Assembly: GCA_943788135.1 (NCBI GenBank)
Contig: CALSPC010000003.1
Span: 310,001-374,000 of the forward strand
From: an uncultured Paracoccaceae bacterium
GTDB lineage: Bacteria > Bacteroidota > Bacteroidia > Flavobacteriales > Flavobacteriaceae
Direction of reading: 5' to 3'
DNA: 64,000 bases
In this document: positions 9,048-18,945 of the stretch, one piece after another
How positions within the stretch are numbered: the first letter of the stretch is position 1
How the letters are laid out: every line of letters begins with the position of its first letter
The notes under the pieces: generated by a model
What the model was told of the DNA's origin: nothing
Seen by the model: only the letters and a program-made list of their open reading frames with translations
Databases searched by the model: none
Made by a program: the position numbers and the translations under genes

Positions 9048-10280
9048 ATGGCAAAAGAAGAATTAGACTGTTCATTTTGTGGCAAGAAAAAAGCCGATAC
9101 CAATTTACTCATAGCTGGTATTGATGCGCATATTTGCGACCGTTGTATAGAGCAAGCCAATGGGATTGTTATCGAAGAAGCCAAGCAAGACAAAAGTGCT
9201 GGCCTTACTTCGGATGTCATGCTTAAAAAACCACAGGAAATCAAAGCTTTTTTGGACGACTATATTATTGGTCAAGACCAAACCAAAAAAGTAATGTCTG
9301 TTGCGGTTTATAACCATTACAAGCGTTTATTACAACCGCCCAACGACGACGATATTGAAATCCAAAAAAGTAATATTATTATGGTAGGGCAAACAGGGAC
9401 TGGAAAAACCTTGATGGCCAAAACCATAGCAAAAATGCTGAACGTTCCACTAGCCATTGTCGATGCAACAGTACTAACCGAAGCAGGCTATGTGGGTGAG
9501 GATGTAGAAAGTATGCTGACACGTTTACTGCAAGCTGCCGATTACGATCAAGAAAAAGCAGAACGAGGCATTGTATTTATTGATGAAATTGATAAAATTG
9601 CCCGCAAAAGTGATAACCCGTCCATTACTAGAGATGTCTCTGGAGAAGGAGTACAACAAGCCCTTTTGAAATTATTAGAAGGCACCGTTGTGAATGTACC
9701 CCCAAAAGGCGGTCGAAAACATCCAGATCAAAAATTCATAGAAGTCAATACAGAAAATATTTTATTTATTGCTGGAGGTGCTTTTGATGGCGTCGATCGT
9801 CATATTTCTAAGCGGCTTAACATGTCCGCAATTGGCTATAAAGCTTCACATGACGAAGAGCAAATTGACACTGAAAACTTAGTACAATATATCATTCCTA
9901 AAGATTTAAAAGATTTTGGTTTAATCCCTGAAATCATTGGACGTTTACCCGTGCTTACTTACATGAATCCGTTGGACGAAAATACCTTAAGAGCGATTTT
10001 AACCGAGCCTAAAAACTCACTTATAAAACAATATAAAAAGCTTTTTGAGATGGATGAGATTGCACTCTCTTTCAAAGATGATGCTTTAGATTTTATTGTG
10101 AAAAAAGCGATTGAATATAAACTAGGAGCTCGTGGATTACGATCCTTGTGTGAAGAAATTCTAACCGATGCGATGTTTGTGCTTCCAAGTAGCGATCAAA
10201 CGGCTTTGGTAGTAGATAAAGCCTATGTTAAAAAACACTTGACACGAACACAAATTAAGCGTCTAAAAGCCGTTTCCTAA
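9048..10280 (+). CDS. clpX: ATP-dependent Clp protease ATP-binding subunit ClpX
   Basis: AAA+ unfoldase that feeds ClpP. The N-terminal zinc-binding domain has paired cysteines CSFC and CDRC (residues 8-33); Walker A GQTGTGKT lies at about 114-121, Walker B VFIDEIDK at 176-183, and the pore motif GYVG at 147-150. A small C-terminal domain with [13 protein letters not shown] follows. Length 410 is normal. The stop overlaps the end of the convergent GH3-family gene by four bases. Confidence 0.98.
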   Translation: MAKEELDCSFCGKKKADTNLLIAGIDAHICDRCIEQANGIVIEEAKQDKSAGLTSDVMLKKPQEIKAFLDDYIIGQDQTKKVMSVAVYNHYKRLLQPPNDDDIEIQKSNIIMVGQTGTGKTLMAKTIAKMLNVPLAIVDATVLTEAGYVGEDVESMLTRLLQAADYDQEKAERGIVFIDEIDKIARKSDNPSITRDVSGEGVQQALLKLLEGTVVNVPPKGGRKHPDQKFIEVNTENILFIAGGAFDGVDRHISKRLNMSAIGYKASHDEEQIDTENLVQYIIPKDLKDFGLIPEIIGRLPVLTYMNPLDENTLRAILTEPKNSLIKQYKKLFEMDEIALSFKDDALDFIVKKAIEYKLGARGLRSLCEEILTDAMFVLPSSDQTALVVDKAYVKKHLTRTQIKRLKAVS

Positions 10281-11788
10281 ATCATTTCTAAGAGTTCTTC
10301 TAAAAATTGACGCGAATTAGACAGCCGTGGCACTTTGTGCTGACCTCCCAATTTATTGTTTCGTTTCATCCATTTATAGAACAAGTCCTCTTGTGCTACG
10401 TGAACTTTAGGTTCATTTAGTGTAATGTTATTGTAGCGTTTGGCTTCGTAGTCAGAATTTAAGGCTTTTAAAGCATTATCCAAAAGCTCCACAAAATACT
10501 GTAAATCTTTTGGGGGCGTTTTAAAGGCTATAATCCATTCATGAGCTCCTTTAGATTTTCCTTCCATAAATATGGGGGCGACCGTATAATCGATAAGCTC
10601 TGTTTTGGTTTTTTTAGTGACGATTTTTATTGCTTTATCTGTATTTTCAATAATTAATTCTTCACCAAAAACATTTATAAAATGCTTTGTTCTCCCTGTA
10701 ATTTTGAGGCGATAGGGTGCCGTTGAGGTAAACGTTACTGTATCTCCAATTTTATAGCGCCATAAGCCCGCATTGGTCGTCACTATTATCGCATAATTTT
10801 TTCCTTTTTCAACTTCAGATAATGGGATGACTTTTTCAGTAGCTGTTCCATAAGTTTGCATAGGAATAAACTCATAAAATATACCGTAATCTAACATCAA
10901 TAAAAGTTCGTCAGAATTATTGCGGTCTTGAATTGCAAAAAAGCCCTCGGAAGCATTATAGATTTCATAATACTTCACCGAATTTGAAGGGATGATCGAT
11001 TTAAACTGATCGGCGTAGGGCAAGAAACTTACGCCACCATGAAAATAGACTTCTAGATTTGGCCAAACATCTAGAATCGTTTTTGATCCAGAAGTTTCTA
11101 AGACATTGTTAAGCAACACCAACATCCAAGACGGAACCCCAGCCAAGCTGGTTACATTTTCATTGATCGTTTCATTAACAATCGCCTGCATTTTATATTC
11201 CCAATCACTCATCAAGGAAACTTTATTGCTAGGCGTGCTGCTAAATTCTGCCCAAAACGGCATGTTATGAATTAAAATTGCAGATAAATCTCCAAAAATG
11301 GTTCCATTTTCTTCATACAGTTCTTTACTTCCGCCTAAGCGTAAATTTTTTCCGTTAAAAAGAGTAGAGCCCTCATTATTATTCAAATACATACACAATA
11401 AGTCTTTACTCGCTGCATAATGACAATCTTCTAAAGAATCGGAGCTAACAGGGATAAATTTACTTTTTGCGCCTGTTGTTCCACTCGATTTTGCAAACCA
11501 TTTGATCGGTTTTGGCCAAAAGATATTACGCTCTCCTTTTCGAGAACGTTCTATTAAATTCTGATAATCTTCATAGGTGGAAATAGGAATACGTTGAGAA
11601 AATTCGCGATACGTTCGAATTGACTTAAAATCATAGGTTTTTCCAATTTCTGTATCTCTAGAGATTGATATCAGATACATAAGCAATTCATTTTGAACTT
11701 CATGAGGGTATTTTAGAAACAAATCAATTTGATGAAATCGCTTCTTTAAAAACCATGATACCACAGAATTTACTAATGGAATTGCCAT
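10277..11788 (-). CDS. GH3 auxin-responsive promoter family protein (acyl-adenylating enzyme fold)
   Basis: 503 residues of the GH3 family, related to plant acyl-acid amido synthetases of the ANL adenylating superfamily. Recognisable blocks are [19 protein letters not shown] (nucleotide-binding loop), [22 protein letters not shown] and [11 protein letters not shown] (adenylation core), and [10 protein letters not shown]. Bacteroidota chromosomes commonly carry such a gene, but its substrate is not established; amide bond formation between a carboxylic acid and an amine is an inference from the family. It converges on clpX and is divergent from the DUF2797 gene. Confidence 0.9.
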   Translation of the reverse strand: MAIPLVNSVVSWFLKKRFHQIDLFLKYPHEVQNELLMYLISISRDTEIGKTYDFKSIRTYREFSQRIPISTYEDYQNLIERSRKGERNIFWPKPIKWFAKSSGTTGAKSKFIPVSSDSLEDCHYAASKDLLCMYLNNNEGSTLFNGKNLRLGGSKELYEENGTIFGDLSAILIHNMPFWAEFSSTPSNKVSLMSDWEYKMQAIVNETINENVTSLAGVPSWMLVLLNNVLETSGSKTILDVWPNLEVYFHGGVSFLPYADQFKSIIPSNSVKYYEIYNASEGFFAIQDRNNSDELLLMLDYGIFYEFIPMQTYGTATEKVIPLSEVEKGKNYAIIVTTNAGLWRYKIGDTVTFTSTAPYRLKITGRTKHFINVFGEELIIENTDKAIKIVTKKTKTELIDYTVAPIFMEGKSKGAHEWIIAFKTPPKDLQYFVELLDNALKALNSDYEAKRYNNITLNEPKVHVAQEDLFYKWMKRNNKLGGQHKVPRLSNSRQFLEELLEMI

Positions 11789-11833
11789 ATAATTGCATAT
11801 ATTTACAATGCTAAATGTAATAAAAATCTGCTA

Positions 11834-12628
11834 ATGCTGTATCAAGGTGTTTTGACTAAAATGGAAACGGAATTTTCTCAGCCTATTCAATATTTTTTAA
11901 TACTTGAAAACGAGGTCCTAAACATGAATCAGCTGTTAAACAAAACATTGACTTTGTCTTTTGTAAAGTATCAGTGTTTAAGTTGTAGTAGTGCAGCGCC
12001 CATTTTTCGACAAGGCTTTTGTAAATCGTGTTTTTTCGAACTCCCGCAAGCTGCCGATTGGGTCATGCGCCCAGAACTTAGCAAAGCACATCTCGACCAA
12101 GAAGAGCGCGATTTGGACTATGAAAAACGCGTACAGCTTCAGCCTCATATTGTGTATTTAGCTAATTCTAGTAATGTCAAAGTAGGCGTTACTCGTAAAA
12201 CTCAAGTGCCTACACGTTGGATCGATCAAGGTGCACAAGAAGCCCTCGAGATTGTAGAAGTGCCCAACCGCTATTTGGCAGGTGTCACAGAAGTAGCACT
12301 TAAAAATTATGTGAGCGATAAAACCAATTGGCGCGAAATGCTCAAAGGCATAGCAACCGCAGAAAATTTAGAAGACTGGCGACAGCGTTTAGAACCCTAT
12401 ATTCCTGAAGAAACGAAACCCTATTTTTTGGCCAATCAAAACGCATTAAAATTAGAATTCCCTGTTCATAAATACCCTGAAAAACCAAAAAGTTTAAACC
12501 TCTCCAAAACCCCTGTCTATTCGGGAGTTCTAAAAGGCATTAAAGGGCAATACCTTATTTTTGAAGACAGTACGGTCTTTAATATACGAAGTAATGAAGG
12601 GTTGGTTATAGGGCTTAATATCTCCTAG
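11834..12628 (+). CDS. DUF2797 domain-containing protein
   Basis: 264 residues with a zinc-ribbon-like pair CLSC ... CKSC around residues 48-67, then conserved HIVYLANSSNVKVGVTRKTQVPTRWIDQGA, a segment resembling a GIY-YIG-like fold in this family. The start MLYQGVLTKMETEF fits remembered homologues. Function unknown; a nucleic-acid role is plausible from the zinc ribbon but not shown. It overlaps the convergent transporter gene by four bases. Confidence 0.87.
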   Translation: MLYQGVLTKMETEFSQPIQYFLILENEVLNMNQLLNKTLTLSFVKYQCLSCSSAAPIFRQGFCKSCFFELPQAADWVMRPELSKAHLDQEERDLDYEKRVQLQPHIVYLANSSNVKVGVTRKTQVPTRWIDQGAQEALEIVEVPNRYLAGVTEVALKNYVSDKTNWREMLKGIATAENLEDWRQRLEPYIPEETKPYFLANQNALKLEFPVHKYPEKPKSLNLSKTPVYSGVLKGIKGQYLIFEDSTVFNIRSNEGLVIGLNIS

Positions 12629-13341
12629 TCGATTTGTATTTCTTGATTCACTTCGAGATTAAATCGGTTTCTAAACCAACACACACCTAGGTATAAAAAC
12701 GGCGTATCTAAAGCGGCGATGATTACTTTAAAACTAAGGCCGGCAATGAGCAGTCCTAAGAATAAATTCCATTCTATTTCCCCAAACAAACACAGCAGTA
12801 GCAAAACAGTGGCCGTATCTATAAATTGAGACAAAAATGTAGAGCAATTATTGCGCAACCAAAGGTGTTTGCCTTTAGTGAGTTGTTTCCAGTAATGGTA
12901 AATCTGAATGTCTATAAATTGTGCGAATAAATAGGCCAACATACTGGCCAATACGGCAATTGAGGTGCTGCCAAATACTTCCGAAAACATTCCATCCGAT
13001 ACGGGAGACCAGTCTGTTGCAGGAGCTAAGTTTGCAATAAAAACAATTCCCATAGAAAAAATAGAGGCTAAAACACCACCAACCACTACTTCATTTGCTT
13101 TTTGTTTGCCATAAATTTCACTAATCAAATCGGTCAAAAGAAATGTTATGGGATAGGGGAGGATTCCTACCGATAATTCAAACAATTGGACGCCAAAAAC
13201 GGGCGTTTCTATAGGATAGAAATAAAAGAATTTTTTAAAAATTAAATTCGACACTACCAATGAGGTGATAAATAATATCCCAAGAAGTAAATAAATGCGT
13301 CGCGCTAATACCTTATCTTTAATAGTCATGTAAATTGTCAA
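12625..13341 (-). CDS. Queuosine precursor transporter (YhhQ/VUT family)
   Basis: 238-residue inner-membrane protein with about six hydrophobic segments and the family signature PITFLLTDLISEIYGKQKAN followed by VVVGG, plus FLSQFIDTATVLLL in the C-terminal half. Family members import preQ0/preQ1 for tRNA queuosine modification. No preQ1 riboswitch is evident upstream. It is transcribed divergently from the folK fusion gene. Confidence 0.9.
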   Translation of the reverse strand: MTIYMTIKDKVLARRIYLLLGILFITSLVVSNLIFKKFFYFYPIETPVFGVQLFELSVGILPYPITFLLTDLISEIYGKQKANEVVVGGVLASIFSMGIVFIANLAPATDWSPVSDGMFSEVFGSTSIAVLASMLAYLFAQFIDIQIYHYWKQLTKGKHLWLRNNCSTFLSQFIDTATVLLLLCLFGEIEWNLFLGLLIAGLSFKVIIAALDTPFLYLGVCWFRNRFNLEVNQEIQID

Positions 13342-13399
13342 TAAATACTTTGGTAAAGATATATTATTAATTTTTCTTTTACTTATTTTGCTAGCTCAT

Positions 13400-14527
13400 A
13401 TGATGCACGAACAAACGGTTTTAATTGGGATTGGAAGTAACACGGGAGACCGGCTAGATCACCTTCAATCGGCTATAGATGCGATTCATACTCAAATTGG
13501 GAGTATCGATCAGATTTCTAGGTTGTATCAAACGCCAGCTTTAGGATTTGAAGGCGCAGATTTCATAAATGGATGCCTAAAAGTATCCACCCAACTTGAA
13601 GCGTCGCAAGTGTTGGATAAACTATTGGTAATTGAGCAGCATTTAGGGCGAATTCGTCACGATGATGGCCAATACCACTCCCGTACTATTGATTTAGACT
13701 TGTTGTTTTTTGACAGCTTGATTTCCAAATCAGAGCGTTTAGAATTGCCACATCCAAGACTTCATGAACGGCGTTTTGTGTTGCAACCCTTAGCGGATAT
13801 TACTTCCGATTTTGAACACCCAATTTTAAAACAAACTATTAGCAAGCTGCTTGAAAACTGCGAAGATGATAGTGTGTTGACACCTCTAGGGGACCAGTTA
13901 ACAAATCCCATGCAATCTTTTGATTTTTCAAATTATAATTTTATTGCTATTGAAGGAAATATTGGCGCAGGAAAAACCAGTTTGACCCATATGATGTCTC
14001 ATGATTTTAATGCCAAAAAAATCTTGGAACGTTTTGCAGACAATCCATTTTTGCCAAAATTCTATGAAGATGCGACCCGTTATGCCTTTACTTTAGAAAT
14101 GTCTTTTTTGGCCGACCGCTACCAACAAATATCAGATGATTTATCGCAATTAGATTTATTTAAAGATTTTATTATTAGTGATTACGATGTATTTAAGTCG
14201 CTTATTTTTTCTAAGATTACGTTAAGTGAAGATGAGTTTATGTTGTATCGAAAATTATTTTATCAGGTTTATAAAGATATTGCACGTCCCGATTTATACA
14301 TTTATCTCTATCAAAACACCGAACGTTTACAGGAGAATATCCGACTCAGAGGGCGCGACTATGAACAAACCATCGAATCAAGTTATTTAGATAAAATCAA
14401 CTCGGGCTATTTGGAGTTTATACAAAAACACCCTGAGTTTAACGTCAAAATTATTGATATTTCGAACCGCGATTTTATCAAAAACAGAGTTGATTATCTC
14501 TGGATTTTAGAGCAAATATGTGCCTAG
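13400..14527 (+). CDS. folK: HPPK-deoxynucleoside kinase fusion
   Basis: One 375-residue polypeptide joins two enzymes. Residues 1-150 are 6-hydroxymethyl-7,8-dihydropterin pyrophosphokinase (IGIGSNTGDRLDHL, RHDDGQYHSRTIDLDLLFF, LPHPRLHERRFVLQPLADI) for folate synthesis. Residues 175-375 form a deoxynucleoside kinase with P-loop IEGNIGAGKTS, a DRY-like ADRYQQ and the lid LRGRDYEQTIESSYL. The track starts at a TTG (13388); the ATG pair at 13400 is preferred. The fusion links folate and deoxynucleotide salvage and, as far as I recall, recurs in flavobacteria. Confidence 0.93.
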   Translation: MMHEQTVLIGIGSNTGDRLDHLQSAIDAIHTQIGSIDQISRLYQTPALGFEGADFINGCLKVSTQLEASQVLDKLLVIEQHLGRIRHDDGQYHSRTIDLDLLFFDSLISKSERLELPHPRLHERRFVLQPLADITSDFEHPILKQTISKLLENCEDDSVLTPLGDQLTNPMQSFDFSNYNFIAIEGNIGAGKTSLTHMMSHDFNAKKILERFADNPFLPKFYEDATRYAFTLEMSFLADRYQQISDDLSQLDLFKDFIISDYDVFKSLIFSKITLSEDEFMLYRKLFYQVYKDIARPDLYIYLYQNTERLQENIRLRGRDYEQTIESSYLDKINSGYLEFIQKHPEFNVKIIDISNRDFIKNRVDYLWILEQICA

Positions 14528-15051
14528 TTTAATTTGCTAAACAAATCCCATAAAACCACCCCACAACTCACCGAAATATTTAGCGAATGTTTGGTGCCAT
14601 ATTGTGGAATTTCAATCACATCATCACTCAAATTTACTACGTCTTGCGACACCCCTTTCACTTCGTTTCCAAAAACTAAAGCATAAGTTTGGCTAGGTTT
14701 AGGCGTGAATGTATTAAGCATCGTAGCATTTTCTGCTTGCTCAATGGACAGCACTTGAACCTTATCGGCTTGTAATTTCTGAACAAGCTCGATAGTACTT
14801 TCAGCATATGCCCAATCAACAGACTCGGTGCTTCCTAAGGCTGTTTTTTGAATGTCCTTATGAGGTGGAGTAGCGGTAATGCCACAGAGGTAAATTTTTT
14901 GAATCCGAAAAGCGTCACTGGTTCTAAAGACACTTCCAATATTATTTAAACTTCGAATATTATCCAAAATCACAATTAAAGGCGTCTTTTCAACGGCCTT
15001 AAATCCTTCTACTGATAAGCGCTCTAACTCGCTGTTTTCTAACTTTCGCAT
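14524..15051 (-). CDS. TrmH/SpoU-family RNA 2'-O-methyltransferase
   Basis: 175 residues from MRKLENSELERL. The SPOUT motifs are visible: ILDNIRSLNNIGSVFRTSDAF (motif 1), YALVFGNEVKGVS (motif 2) and IPQYGTKHSLNISVSCGVVLWD (motif 3, SAM-binding knot). It probably methylates tRNA or rRNA ribose; the exact target is not predictable. The track's 26 extra N-terminal residues begin close to the mutS leader and lack family character, so 15051 is chosen. It is divergent from mutS and overlaps the end of the folK fusion by four bases. Confidence 0.9.
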   Translation of the reverse strand: MRKLENSELERLSVEGFKAVEKTPLIVILDNIRSLNNIGSVFRTSDAFRIQKIYLCGITATPPHKDIQKTALGSTESVDWAYAESTIELVQKLQADKVQVLSIEQAENATMLNTFTPKPSQTYALVFGNEVKGVSQDVVNLSDDVIEIPQYGTKHSLNISVSCGVVLWDLFSKLN

Positions 15052-15156
15052 TTGTGTTTTAAATCTTAAGACCTTAGGCTTTATAAAAAGACTAAAATTA
15101 ATTACTTTAGCATTCGTACTACCACACAAAAGTAAGGTATAAAAATCAAAAACCCA

Positions 15157-17766
15157 TTGGCAAAAAAAGCGAAGAAAGTCACGCCTCTAATGAAGCAATA
15201 CAATGCCATCAAGGTCAAGTACCCTGATGCATTGCTCTTGTTCCGTGTTGGCGATTTTTATGAAACTTTTGGAAGTGATGCAGTTAAGGCAGCTAATATA
15301 TTAGATATTATTTTGACCAAGCGTGGTGCTGGCAGCGAGAGTGAAACCGAATTGGCAGGATTTCCACACCATTCACTCAACACCTATTTGCCCAAACTGG
15401 TCAAAGCAGGGGAACGGGTGGCTATTTGTGACCAATTAGAAGATCCAAAACTCACAAAATCTATTGTGAAACGCGGCGTTACTGAACTTGTTACACCAGG
15501 AGTCGCACTGAATGATGAGGTATTAAGCTCTAAGTCAAACAACTTTTTGGCAGCCGTCTATTTTGGAAAAACCATTGGTGTAGCCTTTTTAGATGTGTCT
15601 ACAGGCGAATTTCTCACTGCGCAAGGCTCCGCCGAATATATAGGAAAACTCCTGCAAAATTTTAACCCGAGTGAAGTTCTTATAGAAAAGCAGAAACGAG
15701 TACTTTTCAATACCACCTTTGGAGCTGATTTCCATACCTTTTATTTAGAAGATTGGGTGTTTCAGGACGATTATGCGAACGAAACCCTTTGTAAACATTT
15801 TCAAACTAAAACTCTTAAAGGCTTTGGAATTGAAGCTTTAGCGCAAGGAGTTGTGGCTTCAGGTGCGGTCATGCATTATTTGGCTGAAACCCAACACCAC
15901 AAGCTGCAACACATCACCGCGATTGAGCGCATTTTGGAAGGCGACTATGTGTGGATGGATAAATTTACCATACGAAACTTAGAGCTGTACCATTCGACCA
16001 ATACCAATGCCGTGACTTTAATTGATGTGATCGACCATACGATTTCTCCTATGGGAGCTCGTCTTTTAAAACGCTGGTTGGCATTACCTTTAAAATCACA
16101 AGAAAAAATAAAAGCACGCCACGAAGTGGTACAGTATTTTTTGAACCATGAAGAAGCGCTTCAGAGGATTCAAAATTATATCAAACAAGTTGGCGATTTG
16201 GAACGCTTGATCTCAAAAGTGGCCACCGGAAAAGTCAACCCACGTGAAGTGGTGCAGTTGAAAAATTCTTTAGAAGCGATTGTCCCTATCAAAGCCTTGG
16301 CGTCTAACTGTGACAATACCGATTTAAAACGTATTGGCGAGCAGATTCAAGACTGTGAATTGTTGCGAGAAAAAATTAAAGCCACCCTAAACGAAGATGC
16401 GCCGGTAAATATCCTCAAAGGAAACAGTATTGCCTCTTCAGCTTCAGAAGAATTGGAAAGTTTGCGTGCCATTGCATTTTCAGGAAAAGACTACTTAGAC
16501 AAAATGTTGGAACGTGAGAGTGAAGCGACAGGGATTACGTCGCTTAAAATCGCCTCAAACAATGTGTTTGGGTACTATATTGAAGTTCGAAACACGCATA
16601 AAGATAAGGTGCCCGAAAACTGGATTCGAAAGCAAACCTTGGTCAATGCCGAACGGTATATTACGGAAGAGCTTAAAGAATATGAAGCTAAAATATTAGG
16701 TGCTGAAGACCGTATTTTAGAGATCGAACAAACCCTGTTCTCCGAATTGGTGTCATGGATGCATTCGTACATTTTAGACGTGCAGCAAAATGCACAATTG
16801 ATTGCCCAATTGGATTGTTTGGGGGCTTTTGCGCATTTGGCACAACACAACAACTATGTGTATCCAGAGCTTGATGCGTCTTTTGATTTAGACATTAAGC
16901 AAGGGCGTCACCCAGTGATTGAAAAGCAGTTGCCGTTGGGAGAATCCTATGTGGCAAATGATGTGTTTTTGGATCGAAACACCCAACAAATCATTATGAT
17001 TACGGGGCCTAATATGTCTGGAAAGTCAGCCATTTTACGGCAAACGGCGTTGATTGTACTCTTGGCGCAAATTGGAAGTTTTGTGCCTGCTCAAAGTGCA
17101 CGCATTGGCGTAATTGACAAGCTTTTTACGCGGGTAGGGGCGAGTGATAATATTTCTATGGGCGAATCCACCTTTATGGTAGAGATGAATGAAACCGCTT
17201 CGATCCTAAACAACGTTTCAGAACGCAGTTTGGTATTGTTGGATGAAATTGGACGTGGGACCAGTACCTACGATGGCATCTCAATTGCATGGGCGATTAG
17301 CGAATACTTGCACGAACATCCGTCGCATGCCAAAACCTTATTTGCAACACATTACCACGAGTTAAATGAAATGACCGAAACCTTTGATCGTATTAAAAAT
17401 TATAATGTATCTGTCAAAGAACTGAAAGACAATGTGTTGTTTTTAAGAACGTTGGTAAAGGGAGGTAGCCACCACAGTTTTGGAATTCATGTGGCAAAGA
17501 TGGCAGGAATGCCGCCACAGGTTTTACACCGCGCACAACAAATTTTGAAACAGCTGGAGAAATCACATTCGAGTGATGAGCTAACAGCCAAAGTCAAAGA
17601 TTTAGATGGTGAGATGCAACTGAGTTTTTTCAATTTAGACGATCCCATGTTAGAGGCCTTAAAAACAGATATTGAGGCGATTGATATTGACACCTTAACA
17701 CCCGTTGAGGCCTTAATGAAATTGAATGAAATCAAACGGATGTTGACCAAAAAGAAAAGCACATAA
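15157..17766 (+). CDS. mutS: DNA mismatch repair protein MutS
   Basis: 869-residue mismatch-recognition ATPase. The N-terminal mismatch-binding domain has the Phe-X-Glu motif in [13 protein letters not shown]; the ATPase has Walker [15 protein letters not shown] (Ser in place of the more common Gly), signature [12 protein letters not shown] and ATHYHEL. The start codon is TTG at 15157 with no ATG in frame upstream before a stop-rich leader, so translation may be weak. Divergent from the SpoU gene; followed by the tRNA-Gly/Leu operon. Confidence 0.97.
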   Translation: MAKKAKKVTPLMKQYNAIKVKYPDALLLFRVGDFYETFGSDAVKAANILDIILTKRGAGSESETELAGFPHHSLNTYLPKLVKAGERVAICDQLEDPKLTKSIVKRGVTELVTPGVALNDEVLSSKSNNFLAAVYFGKTIGVAFLDVSTGEFLTAQGSAEYIGKLLQNFNPSEVLIEKQKRVLFNTTFGADFHTFYLEDWVFQDDYANETLCKHFQTKTLKGFGIEALAQGVVASGAVMHYLAETQHHKLQHITAIERILEGDYVWMDKFTIRNLELYHSTNTNAVTLIDVIDHTISPMGARLLKRWLALPLKSQEKIKARHEVVQYFLNHEEALQRIQNYIKQVGDLERLISKVATGKVNPREVVQLKNSLEAIVPIKALASNCDNTDLKRIGEQIQDCELLREKIKATLNEDAPVNILKGNSIASSASEELESLRAIAFSGKDYLDKMLERESEATGITSLKIASNNVFGYYIEVRNTHKDKVPENWIRKQTLVNAERYITEELKEYEAKILGAEDRILEIEQTLFSELVSWMHSYILDVQQNAQLIAQLDCLGAFAHLAQHNNYVYPELDASFDLDIKQGRHPVIEKQLPLGESYVANDVFLDRNTQQIIMITGPNMSGKSAILRQTALIVLLAQIGSFVPAQSARIGVIDKLFTRVGASDNISMGESTFMVEMNETASILNNVSERSLVLLDEIGRGTSTYDGISIAWAISEYLHEHPSHAKTLFATHYHELNEMTETFDRIKNYNVSVKELKDNVLFLRTLVKGGSHHSFGIHVAKMAGMPPQVLHRAQQILKQLEKSHSSDELTAKVKDLDGEMQLSFFNLDDPMLEALKTDIEAIDIDTLTPVEALMKLNEIKRMLTKKKST

Positions 17767-17782
17767 AAAGTTTAAAAAAACT

Positions 17783-17811
17783 TTGCTATTCTAAGAATTG
17801 TGTTAAATTTG
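17783..17811 (+). promoter_or_regulatory. Promoter of the tRNA-Gly/tRNA-Leu operon
   Basis: TTG at 17783-17785, an 18-base spacer and TAAATTTG at 17804-17811 give the best Bacteroidota-type promoter in the window, about 42 bases before tRNA-Gly. Confidence 0.75.
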
Positions 17812-17853
17812 CACCTCTCTATATAATAGTAGAGAAGCGTTCATTACAAAACT

Positions 17854-17925
17854 GCGAAAGTAGCTCAGGGGTAGAGCATCACCTTGCCAAGGTGGGGGTC
17901 GCGAGTTCAAATCTCGTCTTTCGCT
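17854..17925 (+). tRNA. tRNA-Gly (anticodon GCC)
   Basis: Cloverleaf by eye: acceptor GCGAAAG pairs with CTTTCGC, D-arm GCTCAGGGGTAGAGC, anticodon loop TTGCCAA on a CACC/GGTG stem, T-arm with GTTCAAATC. The discriminator is T, as expected for glycine, and CCA is not encoded. Confidence 0.95.
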
Positions 17926-17953
17926 CTGAAACTTTTTTAAAACATACCAAGAT

Positions 17954-18037
17954 GCTGAAGTGGTGGAATTGGTAGACACGTTGGACTTAAAATCCAATGT
18001 CCTTTGGGACGTACGGGTTCAAGTCCCGTCTTCAGTA
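17954..18037 (+). tRNA. tRNA-Leu (anticodon TAA), integration target
   Basis: Acceptor GCTGAAG pairs with CTTCAGT (one G-T), anticodon loop CTTAAAA on a TTGGA/TCCAA stem, long variable arm GTCCTTTGGGAC typical of leucine, T-arm GGGTTCAAGTCCC, discriminator A. Its 3' part is the left boundary of the integrative element: TTCAAGTCCCGTCTTCAGTAC recurs with two differences at 26220-26240. The gene remains whole after insertion. Confidence 0.95.
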
Positions 18038-18038
18038 C
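18018..18038 (+). repeat. attL, left copy of attachment direct repeat
   Basis: TTCAAGTCCCGTCTTCAGTAC, the tRNA-Leu T-arm and acceptor 3' strand. It matches 26220-26240 at 19 of 21 positions. Confidence 0.85.
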
Positions 18039-18044
18039 GATAAG

Positions 18045-18085
18045 AATCCGTAATTACTTTATTTATAGAGTATTACGGATTTTTT
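18045..18085 (+). terminator. Element-borne terminator after tRNA-Leu
   Basis: AATCCGTAAT / ATTACGGATT, a perfect 10-bp stem with a 17-base loop followed by TTTT, lies just inside attL. It probably ends the tRNA operon now that the host terminator has been moved 8.2 kb away (see 26246-26282). Confidence 0.7.
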
Positions 18086-18093
18086 AGTTTAAT

Positions 18094-18116
18094 ATTTGTA
18101 CGAATTTTGTACGAAT
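18094..18116 (+). repeat. Candidate integrase arm-type site, left end
   Basis: ATTTGTACGAATTTTGTACGAAT contains two copies of TTGTACGAAT(T) spaced 11 bases apart, about one helical turn. The same 23 bases occur without mismatch at 26088-26110, in the same orientation, near the other end of the element. Integrase or excisionase binding is inferred from position and symmetry. Confidence 0.65.
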
Positions 18117-18312
18117 TTACTATTTTAAGCATTAATTTATAGTCGTTATTAGCTTATTGTTTCTTTTGATTTCAATCAATATTTAAATCGCTCTATTCAC
18201 AACCAAAGGCTTTTTTTAAAGTGAAGTTTTCGTCTAAAAGGTTGAGTGTGTTTCTGAATTACCGTTATCATCTATTACAGTTATTTCAAATTTTCGAGGC
18301 TCTTCGCTTGTT
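18117..18312. other. Left-end region with an out-of-frame coding remnant
   Basis: No complete gene. On the minus strand, codons down to a TAG at 18234-18236 encode RTSEEPRKFEITVIDDNGN, which looks like real protein and continues the 70-aa gene if one A is removed from the run CGAAAAATC at its end. The rest of the stretch is AT-rich and shows nothing else I can name. Confidence 0.5.
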
Positions 18313-18525
18313 CTATTGATTTTTCGATTGATAAACGAGGTAAGAATATTTAAGTGCCAAATCTAAAAGTTTAATTTTCTGTGATGCGTTTAGGCTCTCA
18401 TAGTTTAATTCATTTAATATTTTATCCACTAATTCGTACAAGCTACCACGCAATTCCACACCAATTGCAGAACCCCTTTTAGATATTTTGCCAGCTTCTT
18501 TACCACTTTCACTATCAAATCTCAT
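18313..18525 (-). CDS. Hypothetical element protein, probably frameshifted
   Basis: 70 residues, basic N-terminus (SGKEAGKISKRGSA) then two helical stretches (YELVDKILNELN and QKIKLLDLALKYSYLVYQS). It vaguely recalls small DNA-binding proteins of Bacteroidota phages and islands, sometimes called terminase-small-like, but I cannot name it. A one-base shift at the A run near its stop would add about 30 residues ending near 18234 with a plausible beta segment, so the gene is probably broken or frameshifted. It is last of five closely packed minus-strand genes. Confidence 0.55.
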   Translation of the reverse strand: MRFDSESGKEAGKISKRGSAIGVELRGSLYELVDKILNELNYESLNASQKIKLLDLALKYSYLVYQSKNQ

Positions 18526-18540
18526 CGTTATTTTACGTTA

Positions 18541-18945
18541 TTATTTAAAATATTGAGGATTGATTATCCACTGACTGGTTCGCATATCCCAACGAACAGC
18601 GTTTGAAGTTACACGTTGTAAATCGCCTTTATAAACGTGATAGTATTGTTGTAAATCTTCAATAGATGCTAGCAAATTCTGGATAGCTTGTAAGCGCTCA
18701 TTTTCTTCTTCACTTTTAGTGTATTGAATGAACTGCTCTTTATCTACTCTAGTGTAAGGAGAGCCTTCCTTGTCGAAATAAACTTTTGTTTTATTCTCTT
18801 CAAACTCGACTTGAATATTGTATAATTTGTTTAGGTCAATATCAAGTAAACTCAGCACTTTATCTGGTGACAAATTCAGTGATTTGAGGCTTTTATTTTT
18901 ATCTATTATCTTCTTAGTGGTATAAGATATAAAGTCCTCGCTCAA
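18541..18945 (-). CDS. Hypothetical element protein
   Basis: 134 residues, acidic and helical in the centre (EENERLQAIQNLLASIEDLQQYYHVY), ending with an aromatic tail (SQWIINPQYFK). No signal peptide or membrane segment, so cytoplasmic. No family recognised. Its start lies 32 bases inside the preceding 57-aa gene in another frame, which suggests translational coupling within the five-gene cluster. Confidence 0.65.
   Translation of the reverse strand: MSEDFISYTTKKIIDKNKSLKSLNLSPDKVLSLLDIDLNKLYNIQVEFEENKTKVYFDKEGSPYTRVDKEQFIQYTKSEEENERLQAIQNLLASIEDLQQYYHVYKGDLQRVTSNAVRWDMRTSQWIINPQYFK

Noticed and set aside
17803-17997. 64-aa minus-strand ORF across both tRNAs
   Set aside because: It is the antisense of tRNA-Gly and tRNA-Leu; wording such as ERRDLNSRPPPWQGDALPLS is the usual artefact of translated tRNA genes.
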